Assembly (NCBI GenBank): GCA_002292265.1
Contig: DBBQ01000065.1
Location: forward strand, 18,877-69,623
DNA: 50,747 nucleotides
Direction of reading: 5' to 3'
Source: Flavobacteriaceae bacterium UBA980
GTDB lineage: Bacteria; Bacteroidota; Bacteroidia; Flavobacteriales; Flavobacteriaceae
A program made the translations under genes and the position numbers. Positions 1 through 9,545 of the stretch are shown here, one piece after another. The notes below the pieces were generated by a model. The model ran no database searches. It was not told where the DNA came from and saw only the letters and a list, made by a program, of their open reading frames with translations. Positions within the stretch are counted from its first letter, which is position 1. Each line of letters begins with the position of its first letter.

Positions 1-6
1 GAGAAT

Positions 7-564
7 ATGAGAGAGAATAAAGTCTATACAAAAACTGGAGACAGTGGTGAAACCAGCTTAATTTCTGGTAAAAGAGTTCCTAAACACGATATCCGAATCA
101 AAGCCTATGGCGCAATTGATGAACTCATTGCTTGGTCTGGACTGATTCGTGATACTACCGATAATAAGGTAATTCAAAATACGTTGATGGATATTCAAAA
201 ACAATTGATGACTGTTGCAGCACAACTTGCCATTGACACAGAAAAGGATTTCCCTAAAAATCTAAAACCCTTAGAAAATAAAACAGTTGCTTTTATAGAA
301 GAAGAAATTGACAAATTGACCGAAGAGCTTCCCCCATTACGAAACTTCGTTATTCCTGGGGGGCATGTATTGATTTCGTATGTACATATTGCACGATCTA
401 TTTGCAGAAGGGCAGAACGCCACGTGACCGAATTGGATCAAAAAGCTCCAATATCTGCAACATTGATCGCCTATGTGAACCGTCTTTCTGACTATTTTTT
501 CACTCTTTCTAGAACCTTTTCCTATGAATTGGATGTAGAAGAAATAAAATGGAACGGAAACTAA
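7..564 (+). CDS. Cob(I)yrinic acid a,c-diamide adenosyltransferase (PduO type)
   Basis: Transfers the 5'-deoxyadenosyl group of ATP to cob(I)alamin, giving the adenosylcobalamin cofactor in the cytoplasm. The N-terminal KTGDSGETSL (residues 9-18) is the phosphate-binding motif of PduO enzymes, and the RSICRRAERHV helix (about 130-140) is the family's conserved ATP/cobalamin-site signature. The length, 185 residues, is normal for a single-domain trimeric PduO protein. It begins six bases into the window, so its promoter and any cobalamin riboswitch are out of view. The next gene has its own strong promoter, so this gene probably ends its transcript. Family call is firm; which B12 enzyme it serves cannot be seen here. 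Confidence 0.93.
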   Translation: MRENKVYTKTGDSGETSLISGKRVPKHDIRIKAYGAIDELIAWSGLIRDTTDNKVIQNTLMDIQKQLMTVAAQLAIDTEKDFPKNLKPLENKTVAFIEEEIDKLTEELPPLRNFVIPGGHVLISYVHIARSICRRAERHVTELDQKAPISATLIAYVNRLSDYFFTLSRTFSYELDVEEIKWNGN

Positions 565-578
565 AATTTAAGAAAAGG

Positions 579-608
579 TTGCACACTATAGATAAAAATT
601 TATTTTTG
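579..608 (+). promoter_or_regulatory. Bacteroidota-type promoter for the DUF2795 gene
   Basis: TTG at 579-581 and TATTTTTG at 601-608 are separated by exactly 19 bases. This matches the Bacteroidota primary sigma-factor consensus (TTG or TTTG, N19, TAnnTTTG) in both boxes and spacing. The start codon of the next gene is 17 bases downstream, giving a very short leader. It is the cleanest promoter in the window. Confidence 0.75.
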
Positions 609-625
609 CAAAAAAATATTAACCT

Positions 626-847
626 ATGTATTGGACATTAGAATTAGCATCTTACTTAAGTGATGCCCCTTGGCCCGCTACAAAAGACGAATTAATCGAT
701 TTTTCTATAAGAACGGGAGCTCCTTTGGAGGTCGTTGAAAATCTCCAGTCCATGGAGGATGAAGAGGATATTTACGAGTCCATTGAAGAAATTTGGCCTG
801 ACTTTCCCACCGAAGAGGACTATCTTTGGAACGAAGATGAATATTGA
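626..847 (+). CDS. DUF2795 domain-containing small acidic protein
   Basis: A 73-residue protein starting MYWTLELASYLSDAPWPATK, which matches the short DUF2795 proteins seen next to housekeeping genes in Flavobacteriia. The N-terminal half is a compact domain with the typical pattern 'L..ypaTKdELI.fA...GAP..V...L'. The C-terminal half is strongly acidic (many Glu and Asp). It has no signal peptide or membrane segment, so it is cytoplasmic. Its function is unknown. A good promoter precedes it and a terminator follows, so it is a single-gene transcript. The ATG fits the promoter distance. Confidence 0.85.
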   Translation: MYWTLELASYLSDAPWPATKDELIDFSIRTGAPLEVVENLQSMEDEEDIYESIEEIWPDFPTEEDYLWNEDEY

Positions 848-868
848 ATTATACTCCTCACGAATTAC

Positions 869-896
869 AAAAGTCTCTTAGCTGAGACTTTTTTTT
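869..896 (+). terminator. Rho-independent terminator after the DUF2795 gene
   Basis: AAGTCTC (871-877) pairs with GAGACTT (884-890) around a six-base loop, and flanking A and T bases extend the stem. A run of T residues follows. It separates the small gene from secA. Confidence 0.8.
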
Positions 897-926
897 AGTT
901 ACTTTTAACCAACAGTAAAAGCACCT

Positions 927-3900
927 ATGAGCATTTTAAACAGCATATTAAAAACCTTTGTAGGAGACAAGACAAAAAAAGATCTCAGTAAGATTACTCC
1001 TCTGATTGCTGAAATTAATACGTTTCAAAAAAGCTTTGAATCACTTAGCCACGACGATCTTCGAGAAAAAACAAATGAATTTAAATCGTTAATTACAGAG
1101 GGGAATCAAGGGTTTACAGAAAACATTAACCGCCTTCAAGAGGCCGTCAAAAAAACCAATGACCTCGACGAAAAAGAAGCGCTTTATAAAGAAATAGACC
1201 AGGAAAACGAGGCTGCCCAAGCCAATGCAGAAACTATTTTAAACAGTATCCTTCCCGAAGCCTTTGCGGTAGTAAAAGAAACAGCCCGTCGTTTTGTTGA
1301 GAACAAAACAATCGAAGTCACAGCGAGCACTTCCGATCGTGAATTTTCACAATCCAAACCGTATATTCAACTAAACGGGGATAAAGCGTTGTGGGCAAAC
1401 TCTTGGGATGCGGCAGGAAAACCTATTGTATGGGATATGGTTCACTACGATGTACAACTCATCGGTGGGATCGCATTACACCAAGGAAAAATTGCAGAAA
1501 TGCAAACGGGAGAGGGAAAGACCTTAGTCGCAACTCTACCCGTATATCTCAATGCACTCACAGGGAAAGGGGTTCATCTGGTAACGGTCAATGACTACCT
1601 CGCGAAGCGAGATAGCGCTTGGATGGCGCCACTCTTTGAATTCCACAGTTTGAGTGTGGACTGTATCGACCATCATCCCCCAAACAGCCCCGAAAGAAGA
1701 AAGGCTTATCGAGCGGATATTACCTACGGAACCAACAATGAATTTGGTTTTGATTATCTACGAGATAATATGGCACACACCGCTGAGGATTTGGTACAAC
1801 CCAAACACAATTATGCCATTGTAGATGAGGTAGATTCTGTCCTGATAGACGATGCAAGAACCCCTTTGATCATTTCAGGCCCTACTCCCGAGGGAGATCG
1901 GCACGAATTTGATGTTTTAAAAGCTAATGTCAATAGTTTAGTCTCCAATCAACGCAGCTTACTCACAAGTGTCTTAGCAGAAGCGAAGGCGAAAATTAAA
2001 GCTGGGGATACCAAAGAGGGAGGTCTTTTACTACTTCGGGTTTTTAGAGGGTTACCAAAAAACAAAGCACTCATCAAGTTTTTGAGTGAAGAAGGAGTCA
2101 AACAACTCTTGCAAAAAACAGAAAATCACTACATGCAGGACAACAACAGAGAAATGCACGTAGTGGATGCAGAATTGTACTTTGTTATAGACGAAAAAAA
2201 CAATCAAATTGACCTCACCGAAAAAGGAATTCAGATGCTTTCCGAAGACAATTCTGATTCTCACTTTTTTGTCCTTCCAGACATTGGAAGTGAAATTGCT
2301 AAAATAGAATCTCAAGAGTTGGATCCTAAGAAAGAAGCAGCCCTTAAAGAAACACTTTTTAAAGACTTTGACATCAAGAGTGAACGCATTCACAGTATGA
2401 ATCAACTGCTGAAAGCCTATACCCTTTTCGAAAAGGATGTGGAATACGTGGTGATGGAAAATAAGGTAAAAATTGTTGACGAACAAACAGGTCGGATCAT
2501 GGAGGGACGTAGGTATTCCGATGGGCTCCACCAAGCCATTGAAGCCAAAGAAAACGTAAAGATTGAAGCCGCCACCCAAACTTATGCCACCATTACCTTG
2601 CAAAACTACTTTAGGATGTATCACAAACTCTCTGGGATGACCGGTACAGCCATCACAGAAGCGGGAGAATTTTGGGAAATCTATAACTTGGACGTCATCG
2701 AAATCCCTACCAACCGACCCATTGCAAGAAAAGATGAGGAGGATTTAATATATAAAACCAAACGCGAAAAATACAACGCAGTAATCGAAAGGGTGAGTGC
2801 CTTTTCTGCAGAAGGAAGACCTGTACTGATTGGAACCACCTCGGTGGAAATTTCTGAGCTTTTAAGTAAAATGCTCAATATTAGAAAAGTAAAGCACAAT
2901 GTCCTGAATGCTAAAATGCATAAAAAAGAGGCGGATGTTGTTGCAGAAGCGGGAAATCCGGGAGTGGTTACCATTGCCACCAATATGGCGGGTAGAGGAA
3001 CGGACATCAAGCTCTCTCAAGGAGTAAAAGACGCTGGAGGCTTGGCTATTATCGGAACGGAACGCCACGATTCCAGACGTGTTGATCGCCAATTGCGCGG
3101 TCGTTCAGGACGACAGGGAGACCCTGGAAGCTCTCAGTTTTTTGTTTCTTTAGAAGACAACCTTATGCGTCTTTTTGGCTCAGATCGTGTTGCCAAAGTG
3201 ATGGACCGGATGGGTCTGGAAGAAGGAGAAGTCATTCAACACTCCATGATGACCAAGTCCATAGAACGAGCACAAAAGAAAGTAGAAGAAAACAACTTTG
3301 GAATCCGAAAACGTCTCCTAGAATACGACGACGTAATGAGTGCACAACGAGAAGTCATTTACAAAAGACGTAAACACGCCCTGGAAGGTACTCGACTCAA
3401 ATTGGACGTGCTAAACATGTTGTACGACACCTGTGAAGAAATTGTACTGAACAATAAAGCTGCTAATGATTATAAAAACTTTGAGTTTGAAATCATAAGC
3501 AATTTTTCAATGACTGCCCCGATCGATGAAGCGGTATTTACTGAAGCTAGTGAAAACGAATTGATCCAAAATCTCTACAATGCCCTACTGGAACACTATA
3601 CGGAGAAAACCACTGCCAATGCGCAGATGGCCTATCCTGTAATCAAAGATGTCTTTGAACGTCCTGATAATAAATTTGAACGCATCGTTGTTCCCTTTAC
3701 CGATGGGATAAAATCGTTAAATGTAGTGACCAATCTCAAAGAGGCTTATGAGTCCGAAGGGCAGAGTTTAGTAGACGATTTTGAACGTAATATCACCCTC
3801 GCTTTAATTGACAATGCATGGAAGGTGCATTTGAAAAAAATGGACGAGCTGAAACAGTCTGTACAATTGGCGGTTCACGAGCAAAAAGATCCTCTTTTGA

Positions 3901-4289
3901 TCTATAAATTTGAAGCCTTCGAGCTTTTCAAATCCATGATCAATGCACTAAATAAAGAAGTTCTTTCGTTTTTAATCAAAGGCGGGTTACCCAATCAGAA
4001 AGCTACCAACATTCAAGAAGCCAAAAGACCGCGCTCCCAACAAAAACTCAAAACGTCAAAAGACGATGTCCTCAATACAGAGGAATTGGCGCAAAAAGCG
4101 CGTTCTGTAGGGGCTGGTGTCAGTCCCTCGCAACGACAAACCATAGAAACCATCGTACGTGAAAAACCAAAAATTGGCCGAAACGAAAAAGTAACCATCA
4201 AGAATATCGCGACTGGGGAGACCAAAACCCTAAAATACAAGCAAGCAGAACTCCTCATTAAAAAAGGAGAATGGGTCATAAGCACATAA
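927..4289 (+). CDS. secA: Preprotein translocase subunit SecA
   Basis: ATP-driven motor that pushes unfolded secretory proteins through SecYEG at the inner membrane. Visible motifs: Walker A QTGEGKT (residues 193-199), the DEVDSVLIDDARTPLIISG Walker B/helicase segment (from about 300), MAGRGTDI, and RQLRGRSGRQGDPGSS of the second nucleotide-binding domain. At 1120 residues it is over 200 longer than E. coli SecA (901). The extra length lies mostly between about residues 320 and 480, as in Bacteroidota SecA. The C-terminus has no Cys-rich zinc finger and ends in a Lys-rich tail with a small domain after a Ser/Lys/Gln linker. It has its own transcription unit after the terminator at 869-896. 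Confidence 0.97.
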   Translation: MSILNSILKTFVGDKTKKDLSKITPLIAEINTFQKSFESLSHDDLREKTNEFKSLITEGNQGFTENINRLQEAVKKTNDLDEKEALYKEIDQENEAAQANAETILNSILPEAFAVVKETARRFVENKTIEVTASTSDREFSQSKPYIQLNGDKALWANSWDAAGKPIVWDMVHYDVQLIGGIALHQGKIAEMQTGEGKTLVATLPVYLNALTGKGVHLVTVNDYLAKRDSAWMAPLFEFHSLSVDCIDHHPPNSPERRKAYRADITYGTNNEFGFDYLRDNMAHTAEDLVQPKHNYAIVDEVDSVLIDDARTPLIISGPTPEGDRHEFDVLKANVNSLVSNQRSLLTSVLAEAKAKIKAGDTKEGGLLLLRVFRGLPKNKALIKFLSEEGVKQLLQKTENHYMQDNNREMHVVDAELYFVIDEKNNQIDLTEKGIQMLSEDNSDSHFFVLPDIGSEIAKIESQELDPKKEAALKETLFKDFDIKSERIHSMNQLLKAYTLFEKDVEYVVMENKVKIVDEQTGRIMEGRRYSDGLHQAIEAKENVKIEAATQTYATITLQNYFRMYHKLSGMTGTAITEAGEFWEIYNLDVIEIPTNRPIARKDEEDLIYKTKREKYNAVIERVSAFSAEGRPVLIGTTSVEISELLSKMLNIRKVKHNVLNAKMHKKEADVVAEAGNPGVVTIATNMAGRGTDIKLSQGVKDAGGLAIIGTERHDSRRVDRQLRGRSGRQGDPGSSQFFVSLEDNLMRLFGSDRVAKVMDRMGLEEGEVIQHSMMTKSIERAQKKVEENNFGIRKRLLEYDDVMSAQREVIYKRRKHALEGTRLKLDVLNMLYDTCEEIVLNNKAANDYKNFEFEIISNFSMTAPIDEAVFTEASENELIQNLYNALLEHYTEKTTANAQMAYPVIKDVFERPDNKFERIVVPFTDGIKSLNVVTNLKEAYESEGQSLVDDFERNITLALIDNAWKVHLKKMDELKQSVQLAVHEQKDPLLIYKFEAFELFKSMINALNKEVLSFLIKGGLPNQKATNIQEAKRPRSQQKLKTSKDDVLNTEELAQKARSVGAGVSPSQRQTIETIVREKPKIGRNEKVTIKNIATGETKTLKYKQAELLIKKGEWVIST

Positions 4290-4319
4290 TTTCTTATTTT
4301 TAATCAAAATAAAGGGAGT

Positions 4320-5576
4320 ATGGATGCATATGCTGCTGTTTTGTTGTGGGCGATACCTGGTTTTTTAGTTTTGGTTTTGGCTGAAATTCTGTACGGATAT
4401 TTTACCAAAAACCAATCGTATACTTTTATGGACACCTTGGCGAGTTTAAGCTCGGGGATGACCAATATTCTCAAAGATGTACTCGGTTTAGGTATTCTGC
4501 TGATTTCCTATCCTTTTTTGCTAGAAAAAATTGCAGTTGGGGAAATAAAAACTACCCTTGGGGTATATCTTGTCGCTTTTATTTGTATTGATTTTGCATC
4601 CTATCTCGTTCATTTACTTAATCACAAAATCAATATTTTCTGGAACCAACACCTCATCCACCACAGCAGTGAGGAATTTAATTTGGCCTGTGCCCTACGT
4701 CAAAGCATTTCAAATCTAGTTGGCTTTGCCGCTATTTTTTTGATACCAGCAGCTCTTTTAGGTGTTCCTTCCAAAGTGATTCTAACCCTAAGCCCGATTC
4801 ATCTTTTCGCTCAATTCTGGTACCACACTAAACACATCGGCAAGCTTGGTTTTTTAGAGTACATTATCGTGACGCCTTCCCAGCACCGTGTACACCACGC
4901 GATCAACCCCATTTATATCGATAAAAACTTAGCTGCGATTTTCTGTATTTGGGATCGGATGTTTGGAACTTTTCAGGAAGAACTCGATAGTGAACCACCC
5001 ATTTATGGTACCCTAAAACCTGCTCAAAGTTGGAATCCCTTTTGGATTAATTTTCAGCACCTGTATCTGTTGGCACGTGATGCATGGTACACCAAAAGTT
5101 GGACGGATAAAATTCGACTTTGGTTTATGCCTACAGGCTGGCGTCCCAAAGATGTACTGACTCTATTTCCTGTTCAAACGCGAGACCTCAATGCAAAGGA
5201 CAAGTACAAACCCCATTATGACAAAACCTGGAAGCTCATTGCCTTACTGCATTTTTTCGCTTTGGTCGTGCTGTTGTTGTTCTTTCTTTCTTCCTTTAGT
5301 GAATTCACTACGCATTTTAAACTAAGTTTTGGCGCGTTGATTTTAGTTACCATATTCGGATTTACCTCTTTGATGGATTATCACAACTGGGCACCTCTTT
5401 TTGAAATGTTTCGAGGTTTGGGGAGTATGGTCTTTCTGTTCCTTCCTCAATTTGAATTTTTACGAGAAACTGCTCCTTGGCTTCTGGTATTTTTGGGGGG
5501 CTACGCGATCTATACTTTTGCAGTCGGAATTTGGGCAAAAAGTAAGGATCCCAATCGAAAATTAGCAGTGAACTAA
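4320..5576 (+). CDS. Sterol desaturase / fatty acid hydroxylase family membrane protein
   Basis: Integral membrane non-haem di-iron oxygenase of the fatty-acid-hydroxylase superfamily, 418 residues. Several hydrophobic segments surround the His clusters HLLNH (98-102), HLIHH (111-115) and QHRVHH (188-193), which are the diiron ligands. A soluble loop (about 220-300) leads to a second bundle of hydrophobic segments near the C-terminus, a layout like bacterial alkylglycerol monooxygenase-like proteins. The substrate (lipid, sterol-like or carotenoid) cannot be told from sequence. It lies 30 bases after secA and its stop overlaps the start of the next gene (TAATG), so it is probably co-transcribed with the glycosyltransferase. 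Confidence 0.85.
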   Translation: MDAYAAVLLWAIPGFLVLVLAEILYGYFTKNQSYTFMDTLASLSSGMTNILKDVLGLGILLISYPFLLEKIAVGEIKTTLGVYLVAFICIDFASYLVHLLNHKINIFWNQHLIHHSSEEFNLACALRQSISNLVGFAAIFLIPAALLGVPSKVILTLSPIHLFAQFWYHTKHIGKLGFLEYIIVTPSQHRVHHAINPIYIDKNLAAIFCIWDRMFGTFQEELDSEPPIYGTLKPAQSWNPFWINFQHLYLLARDAWYTKSWTDKIRLWFMPTGWRPKDVLTLFPVQTRDLNAKDKYKPHYDKTWKLIALLHFFALVVLLLFFLSSFSEFTTHFKLSFGALILVTIFGFTSLMDYHNWAPLFEMFRGLGSMVFLFLPQFEFLRETAPWLLVFLGGYAIYTFAVGIWAKSKDPNRKLAVN

Positions 5577-6727
5577 TGTCCCAAAACACTTTGGATTATC
5601 TGATTCTTGGCCCCGCACACCCTTTTCGTGGAGGCATAGCAGAAACACAGCATCAGTTTGCAAAAGCCTTACAAAAACAGGGCAAAAAAGTAGGCCTTTT
5701 GACTTTTACAAAACTCTACCCCAAGTTGCTCTTTCCTGGAAAAACTCAACTCAGTACAGAAGAAGCTCCTGAAGATCTGTCTATTTATAGAGCAATTCAC
5801 GCCTACCATCCGCTACAGTGGGCGGAAGCGGTTCGGTTTATCCATTCCCAAGACCCAGCTGTAGTTGTGTTTCGATACTATACCCCTTTTCTGTCATTTG
5901 TTTATTATTGGATTGGGAAAAGACTTTCCAAAAAAATTAAAAAAATAGCACTAGTGGACAATTGGGTTCCCCACGAACCTAGGGGAATTGATCAAAGGTT
6001 AAATCGACTTTTTACCAAATCTATGGATGCTTTCACCTGTCTTTCACCTGGAGTAGCAGAACAAATTAAAACGGATTTTAAAGGGCCGCTTTGGGAAGGT
6101 TTTCATCCCATCAATGAAAATCTCCTTCCCCGACTGGATCAGAAAAAAGCAAAAACAAAACTGAATTGGGATACGGAAACCACTTACGTTTTATTTTTTG
6201 GTCTCATCAGAAAATACAAAGGACTGGAACTTTTAATCGAAGCGTTCAGCCAAAAACCTCTTTTCAATAAAAACGTAAAACTCTACGTCGCTGGCGAATG
6301 CTACGAAGATCCCCAAAAATATATCCAGCTGATCGATTCCTTGGGACTTACCGATCGGATCATTTTAGATTTTAACTATAAAACTAAAATTGAAATACAG
6401 GAACTATTTTCTACAAGTGACATCGTTGCCCAAACCTATCATACCGCTACTCAAAGTGGTGTTACTCCCATTGCATACCACTATCAAAAACCCCTTTTGG
6501 TATCCGATATTGACGGTTTGAGGGATCCCATACTAAAAGATCAATCAGGCGTTGTAGTTGAAAAAAACAACCTAGCAATTGCGGAAGGGATTGTTTCGCT
6601 CTTGGAAAAAAAGCAATGGGAAACCTGTGTTGAACAAATTAAAAAATCCAGTCCTCAATACCGCTGGTCTTCTTTTGTTATCCAATGGGATGCTTTTGTT
6701 TCTGAAACAAAAATTAAATCCAATTGA
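5576..6727 (+). CDS. Glycosyltransferase family 4-like protein
   Basis: A GT-B fold glycosyltransferase, 383 residues. The N-terminal glycine-rich loop (HPFRGGIAETQHQFAKAL, about 14-31) and the start of the C-terminal domain at GLIRKYKGLELLIEAF (from 209) are typical of GT4 enzymes, which transfer sugar from nucleotide-sugar donors with retention. The donor-binding Glu region is near VAQTYHTATQSGVTPIAY; the classic E-x7-E is not fully conserved, so the donor is unknown. No signal peptide or membrane segment is evident, so it is cytosolic or peripheral. It overlaps the preceding desaturase-family gene by one base, hinting at a joint role in modifying a lipid or polysaccharide; this is inference. 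Confidence 0.85.
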   Translation: MSQNTLDYLILGPAHPFRGGIAETQHQFAKALQKQGKKVGLLTFTKLYPKLLFPGKTQLSTEEAPEDLSIYRAIHAYHPLQWAEAVRFIHSQDPAVVVFRYYTPFLSFVYYWIGKRLSKKIKKIALVDNWVPHEPRGIDQRLNRLFTKSMDAFTCLSPGVAEQIKTDFKGPLWEGFHPINENLLPRLDQKKAKTKLNWDTETTYVLFFGLIRKYKGLELLIEAFSQKPLFNKNVKLYVAGECYEDPQKYIQLIDSLGLTDRIILDFNYKTKIEIQELFSTSDIVAQTYHTATQSGVTPIAYHYQKPLLVSDIDGLRDPILKDQSGVVVEKNNLAIAEGIVSLLEKKQWETCVEQIKKSSPQYRWSSFVIQWDAFVSETKIKSN

Positions 6728-6766
6728 ACCAATAATTTTAAATTGTAACTTTCTAAAAAACTTAAA

Positions 6767-8932
6767 TTGAAGATCTACTCGTTACCCCTACTCTTTTTTT
6801 TATGCGCACTCACCCCCAGTATGGCACAAATCAATTTTGAAAACTACCAACTCACCATAACAAAAACTTCAGAAACTATAAAAATTGACGGGGTACTGGA
6901 CGAAAGTACATGGGAAACGGCGGCAGTAGGAAAAGACTTTTTTATGATTACTCCTGTTGACACGGGAAAAGCAACCCAGTTTTCTGAAGCTCGTGTCAGT
7001 TTTAACGATGAGTTCTTATACATCGCTATGATCTTTTTCAACAATTCCATACAAGGGGAGTATGTTGTAGAATCTTTAAAAAGAGATTTTTCTTTTGGAA
7101 AAAATGATAATTTTCTAGTCGCCATCGATCCGTTTAACAATCAAAGTACGGGTTTTGCCTTTGGTCTCAATGCCTATGGTGCGCAATGGGATGGTACCAT
7201 GTATGACGGGAGAAGTGTGGACTTGAATTGGGACACCAAATGGTATTCAGAAGTTCAGTTTCATGAAGAAAAATGGGTCTGTGAAATTGCAATACCCTTT
7301 AAATCCATTCGATATGACGAAACCAGTGGGGTGTGGGGCATCAACTTTAGTCGCTTGGATCTCAAAGCTAGTGAAAAGTCAAGTTGGGCTCCTGTACCGC
7401 GCCAATTTCCCTCCGTCACACTAGCTTATGCTGGTGCCTTAGTTTGGGAAAATCCTCCACCAGAGCAAGGAAATAATATATCCCTGATCCCCTATCTTTC
7501 AGACAATCTTTCTCAAGAAAATTCCGATCCAGAAAGCAACAGCTTTAAAATCGGAGGAGATCTGAAATACAACCTGACCTCTGCACTTAATTTGGACGTT
7601 ACCTTAAATCCTGATTTTTCGCAAGCCGAAGTTGACCAACAGGTAACAAATTTAGATCGGTTTGAACTCTTTTTCCCCGAACGAAGACAATTTTTTCTGG
7701 AAAATGCAGATCTGTTTTCCAATTTTGGATACAAGACCCTACGTCCCTTTTTTTCGAGAAGAATTGGACTTAATGTACCCATCATCGGAGGTATTCGACT
7801 GAGCGGAAACCTGGATGAAAATTGGCGTTTGGGCATCATGGATATTCAAACTCAAAAAGAAGAAAACCTCGGGTTAGCAGCTGAGAATTTTGGTGTTTTT
7901 ACCCTGCAAAGAAAAGTATTGGATCGCTCCAACATCAGTTTGATCTTCGTAAACAAACAAAAAATAAATTCACCCGAAAACAGTCCGTCGGAAGACGCGT
8001 ACAACCGAAATTTAGGTTTGGAATACAACTATTTTTCGGAGGACAACTTGTGGAATGGAAAGCTTTTGTTCCTGCAGTCCTTTAGCCCTTTGGAGGCCAA
8101 CCAAGGAAGTGTTTTTGCCTCGCATATTGGGTACCAATCGACCCGGTGGAACTGGAGAATTCAACAAGAATATGTAGCTGGGAATTACAGTGCCGATGTG
8201 GGTTTTATCCCGAGAAACAATTATATCAAATTGGAAACCCGTGGTGGACATTTGGTTTATACCCAAAAAGAAACACCACTACTCTCTCACGGACCCAGTG
8301 TGGAAAGAACCTATTATTTTGACACCTCCTTTGAGAAAAAAGACCAGACTACCGAATTCAACTACCTGTTTAATTTTAAAAACAGAAGTCGTTTCACTTT
8401 GGGATTTCAAAACCAATTCATTGAATTACTCTCTGATTTTGATCCACTGCGAACTGGAAAAGCAGAACTTCAAAAAGGTACCGAACATCGGTGGAATAGC
8501 ATTACCCTTTCCTATGATGCAAAACCCCAAAACCGATTTACCTATTCCCTAGAGGCCTTGACGGGTGGCTATTACAACAAGGGAAAGCGCAGCGCATTTC
8601 TAGGAGAATTTAGATACCGTTTCCAGCCTTTTTTAGAGCTCAGTTCTGTGGCAAACTTCAATCAAATTAATCTCCCTGCCCCTTGGAATGACAATTCCTT
8701 TTGGCTTTTGGGAATGAAAGCCAACCTAACCTTTACCAATACCCTCTTCTTTTCCAATTTATTTCAATACAACGAACAGCTGGGACTTTGGAACTTTAAC
8801 TCCAGATTTCAATGGCGCTACAAACCAGCCTCGGATATTTTCTTAGTTTTTAACAGCAATGAAATCAGCGTACCCAACCTTTCCACTGGATGGAACTTGA
8901 CCTTAAAAATCAATTATTGGTTAAATTTATAG
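6767..8932 (+). CDS. DUF5916 / carbohydrate-binding family 9-like outer membrane protein
   Basis: A 721-residue exported protein. The first 20 residues (KIYSLPLLFFLCALTPSMAQ) form a signal peptide. Residues about 25-215 look like a CBM9/DOMON-like beta-sandwich beginning 'ITKTSETIKIDGVLDESTWE'. The rest has the alternating aromatic pattern of an outer-membrane beta-barrel, including 'NPDFSQAEVDQQVTNLDRFE' and 'FFPERRQFFLENADLF', which are hallmarks of DUF5916. It ends in an aromatic-rich strand (LKINYWLNL). The start codon is TTG; no in-frame ATG lies close by and the signal peptide begins right there. Proteins of this family are common in Flavobacteriia; their substrate is not known. The methyltransferase gene follows after one base. 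Confidence 0.85.
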   Translation: MKIYSLPLLFFLCALTPSMAQINFENYQLTITKTSETIKIDGVLDESTWETAAVGKDFFMITPVDTGKATQFSEARVSFNDEFLYIAMIFFNNSIQGEYVVESLKRDFSFGKNDNFLVAIDPFNNQSTGFAFGLNAYGAQWDGTMYDGRSVDLNWDTKWYSEVQFHEEKWVCEIAIPFKSIRYDETSGVWGINFSRLDLKASEKSSWAPVPRQFPSVTLAYAGALVWENPPPEQGNNISLIPYLSDNLSQENSDPESNSFKIGGDLKYNLTSALNLDVTLNPDFSQAEVDQQVTNLDRFELFFPERRQFFLENADLFSNFGYKTLRPFFSRRIGLNVPIIGGIRLSGNLDENWRLGIMDIQTQKEENLGLAAENFGVFTLQRKVLDRSNISLIFVNKQKINSPENSPSEDAYNRNLGLEYNYFSEDNLWNGKLLFLQSFSPLEANQGSVFASHIGYQSTRWNWRIQQEYVAGNYSADVGFIPRNNYIKLETRGGHLVYTQKETPLLSHGPSVERTYYFDTSFEKKDQTTEFNYLFNFKNRSRFTLGFQNQFIELLSDFDPLRTGKAELQKGTEHRWNSITLSYDAKPQNRFTYSLEALTGGYYNKGKRSAFLGEFRYRFQPFLELSSVANFNQINLPAPWNDNSFWLLGMKANLTFTNTLFFSNLFQYNEQLGLWNFNSRFQWRYKPASDIFLVFNSNEISVPNLSTGWNLTLKINYWLNL

Positions 8933-8933
8933 C

Positions 8934-9545
8934 ATGAACGAAAAGCGACAACACTGGGAAAAGGTATTCCAAACCAAAACTCCCGCCGAGGTGAGTTGGA
9001 CCGAAAAATATCCTAAAACCTCTATGGACTGTATCCAGACGTTAACTCTAGATAAGGCACTCCCTATTATTGATATTGGAGGCGGCGACAGTCGCTTGGT
9101 AGATGCCTTACTCGAAGATGGTTTCACCGATGTCAGTGTCCTAGACATTTCAGAAAAAGCACTTCAGAGAGCTCAGGAACGACTGGGCACTCTGTCCAAA
9201 GAAGTTAGTTGGATTGTCAGTGATGTGTTAGATTTTAAACCTGAAAAAAAATATGCCCTTTGGCACGATCGGGCTTCGTTTCATTTTTTAACCCAACGGG
9301 AAGACATACAGCGCTATACCAAGCTTGTTAATCAAACGGTTTCAAACACATTGATTGTTGGTACGTTTTCTACTTCGGGACCTTTAAAGTGCAGTGGCTT
9401 GCCCATTACACAATACAGTTGCGCCAGTCTCTCCAATAACTTTGAAGGGGGCTATGAAACTTTAGATTGTATCGAAGTGACTCATAGAACCCCGTTTGAC
9501 ACAGAACAAAACTTTGTTTTCGGTAGTTTTCAAAAAAAGAATTAA
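8934..9545 (+). CDS. Class I SAM-dependent methyltransferase
   Basis: A 203-residue Rossmann-fold methyltransferase. The SAM-binding motif I is IIDIGGGDSRLVDALL (about 45-60), followed by the acidic motif II end VSVLDISEKAL and the post-motif DV/L region WIVSDVLDF. The segment WHDRASFHFL is typical of a family of small thioether/thiol-type methyltransferases with a 'WHDRAVFHFL' signature; the substrate is not certain. It follows the DUF5916 gene by one base, suggesting co-transcription. Its TAA stop shares the palindrome TTAA with the stop of the minus-strand SGNH remnant. Confidence 0.87.
   Translation: MNEKRQHWEKVFQTKTPAEVSWTEKYPKTSMDCIQTLTLDKALPIIDIGGGDSRLVDALLEDGFTDVSVLDISEKALQRAQERLGTLSKEVSWIVSDVLDFKPEKKYALWHDRASFHFLTQREDIQRYTKLVNQTVSNTLIVGTFSTSGPLKCSGLPITQYSCASLSNNFEGGYETLDCIEVTHRTPFDTEQNFVFGSFQKKN

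Noticed and set aside
2052..2624. 190-codon open frame on the minus strand within secA
   Set aside because: Antisense to a highly conserved SecA region; hydrophobic, Phe/Val-rich translation typical of a shadow frame; no promoter or recognisable domain.
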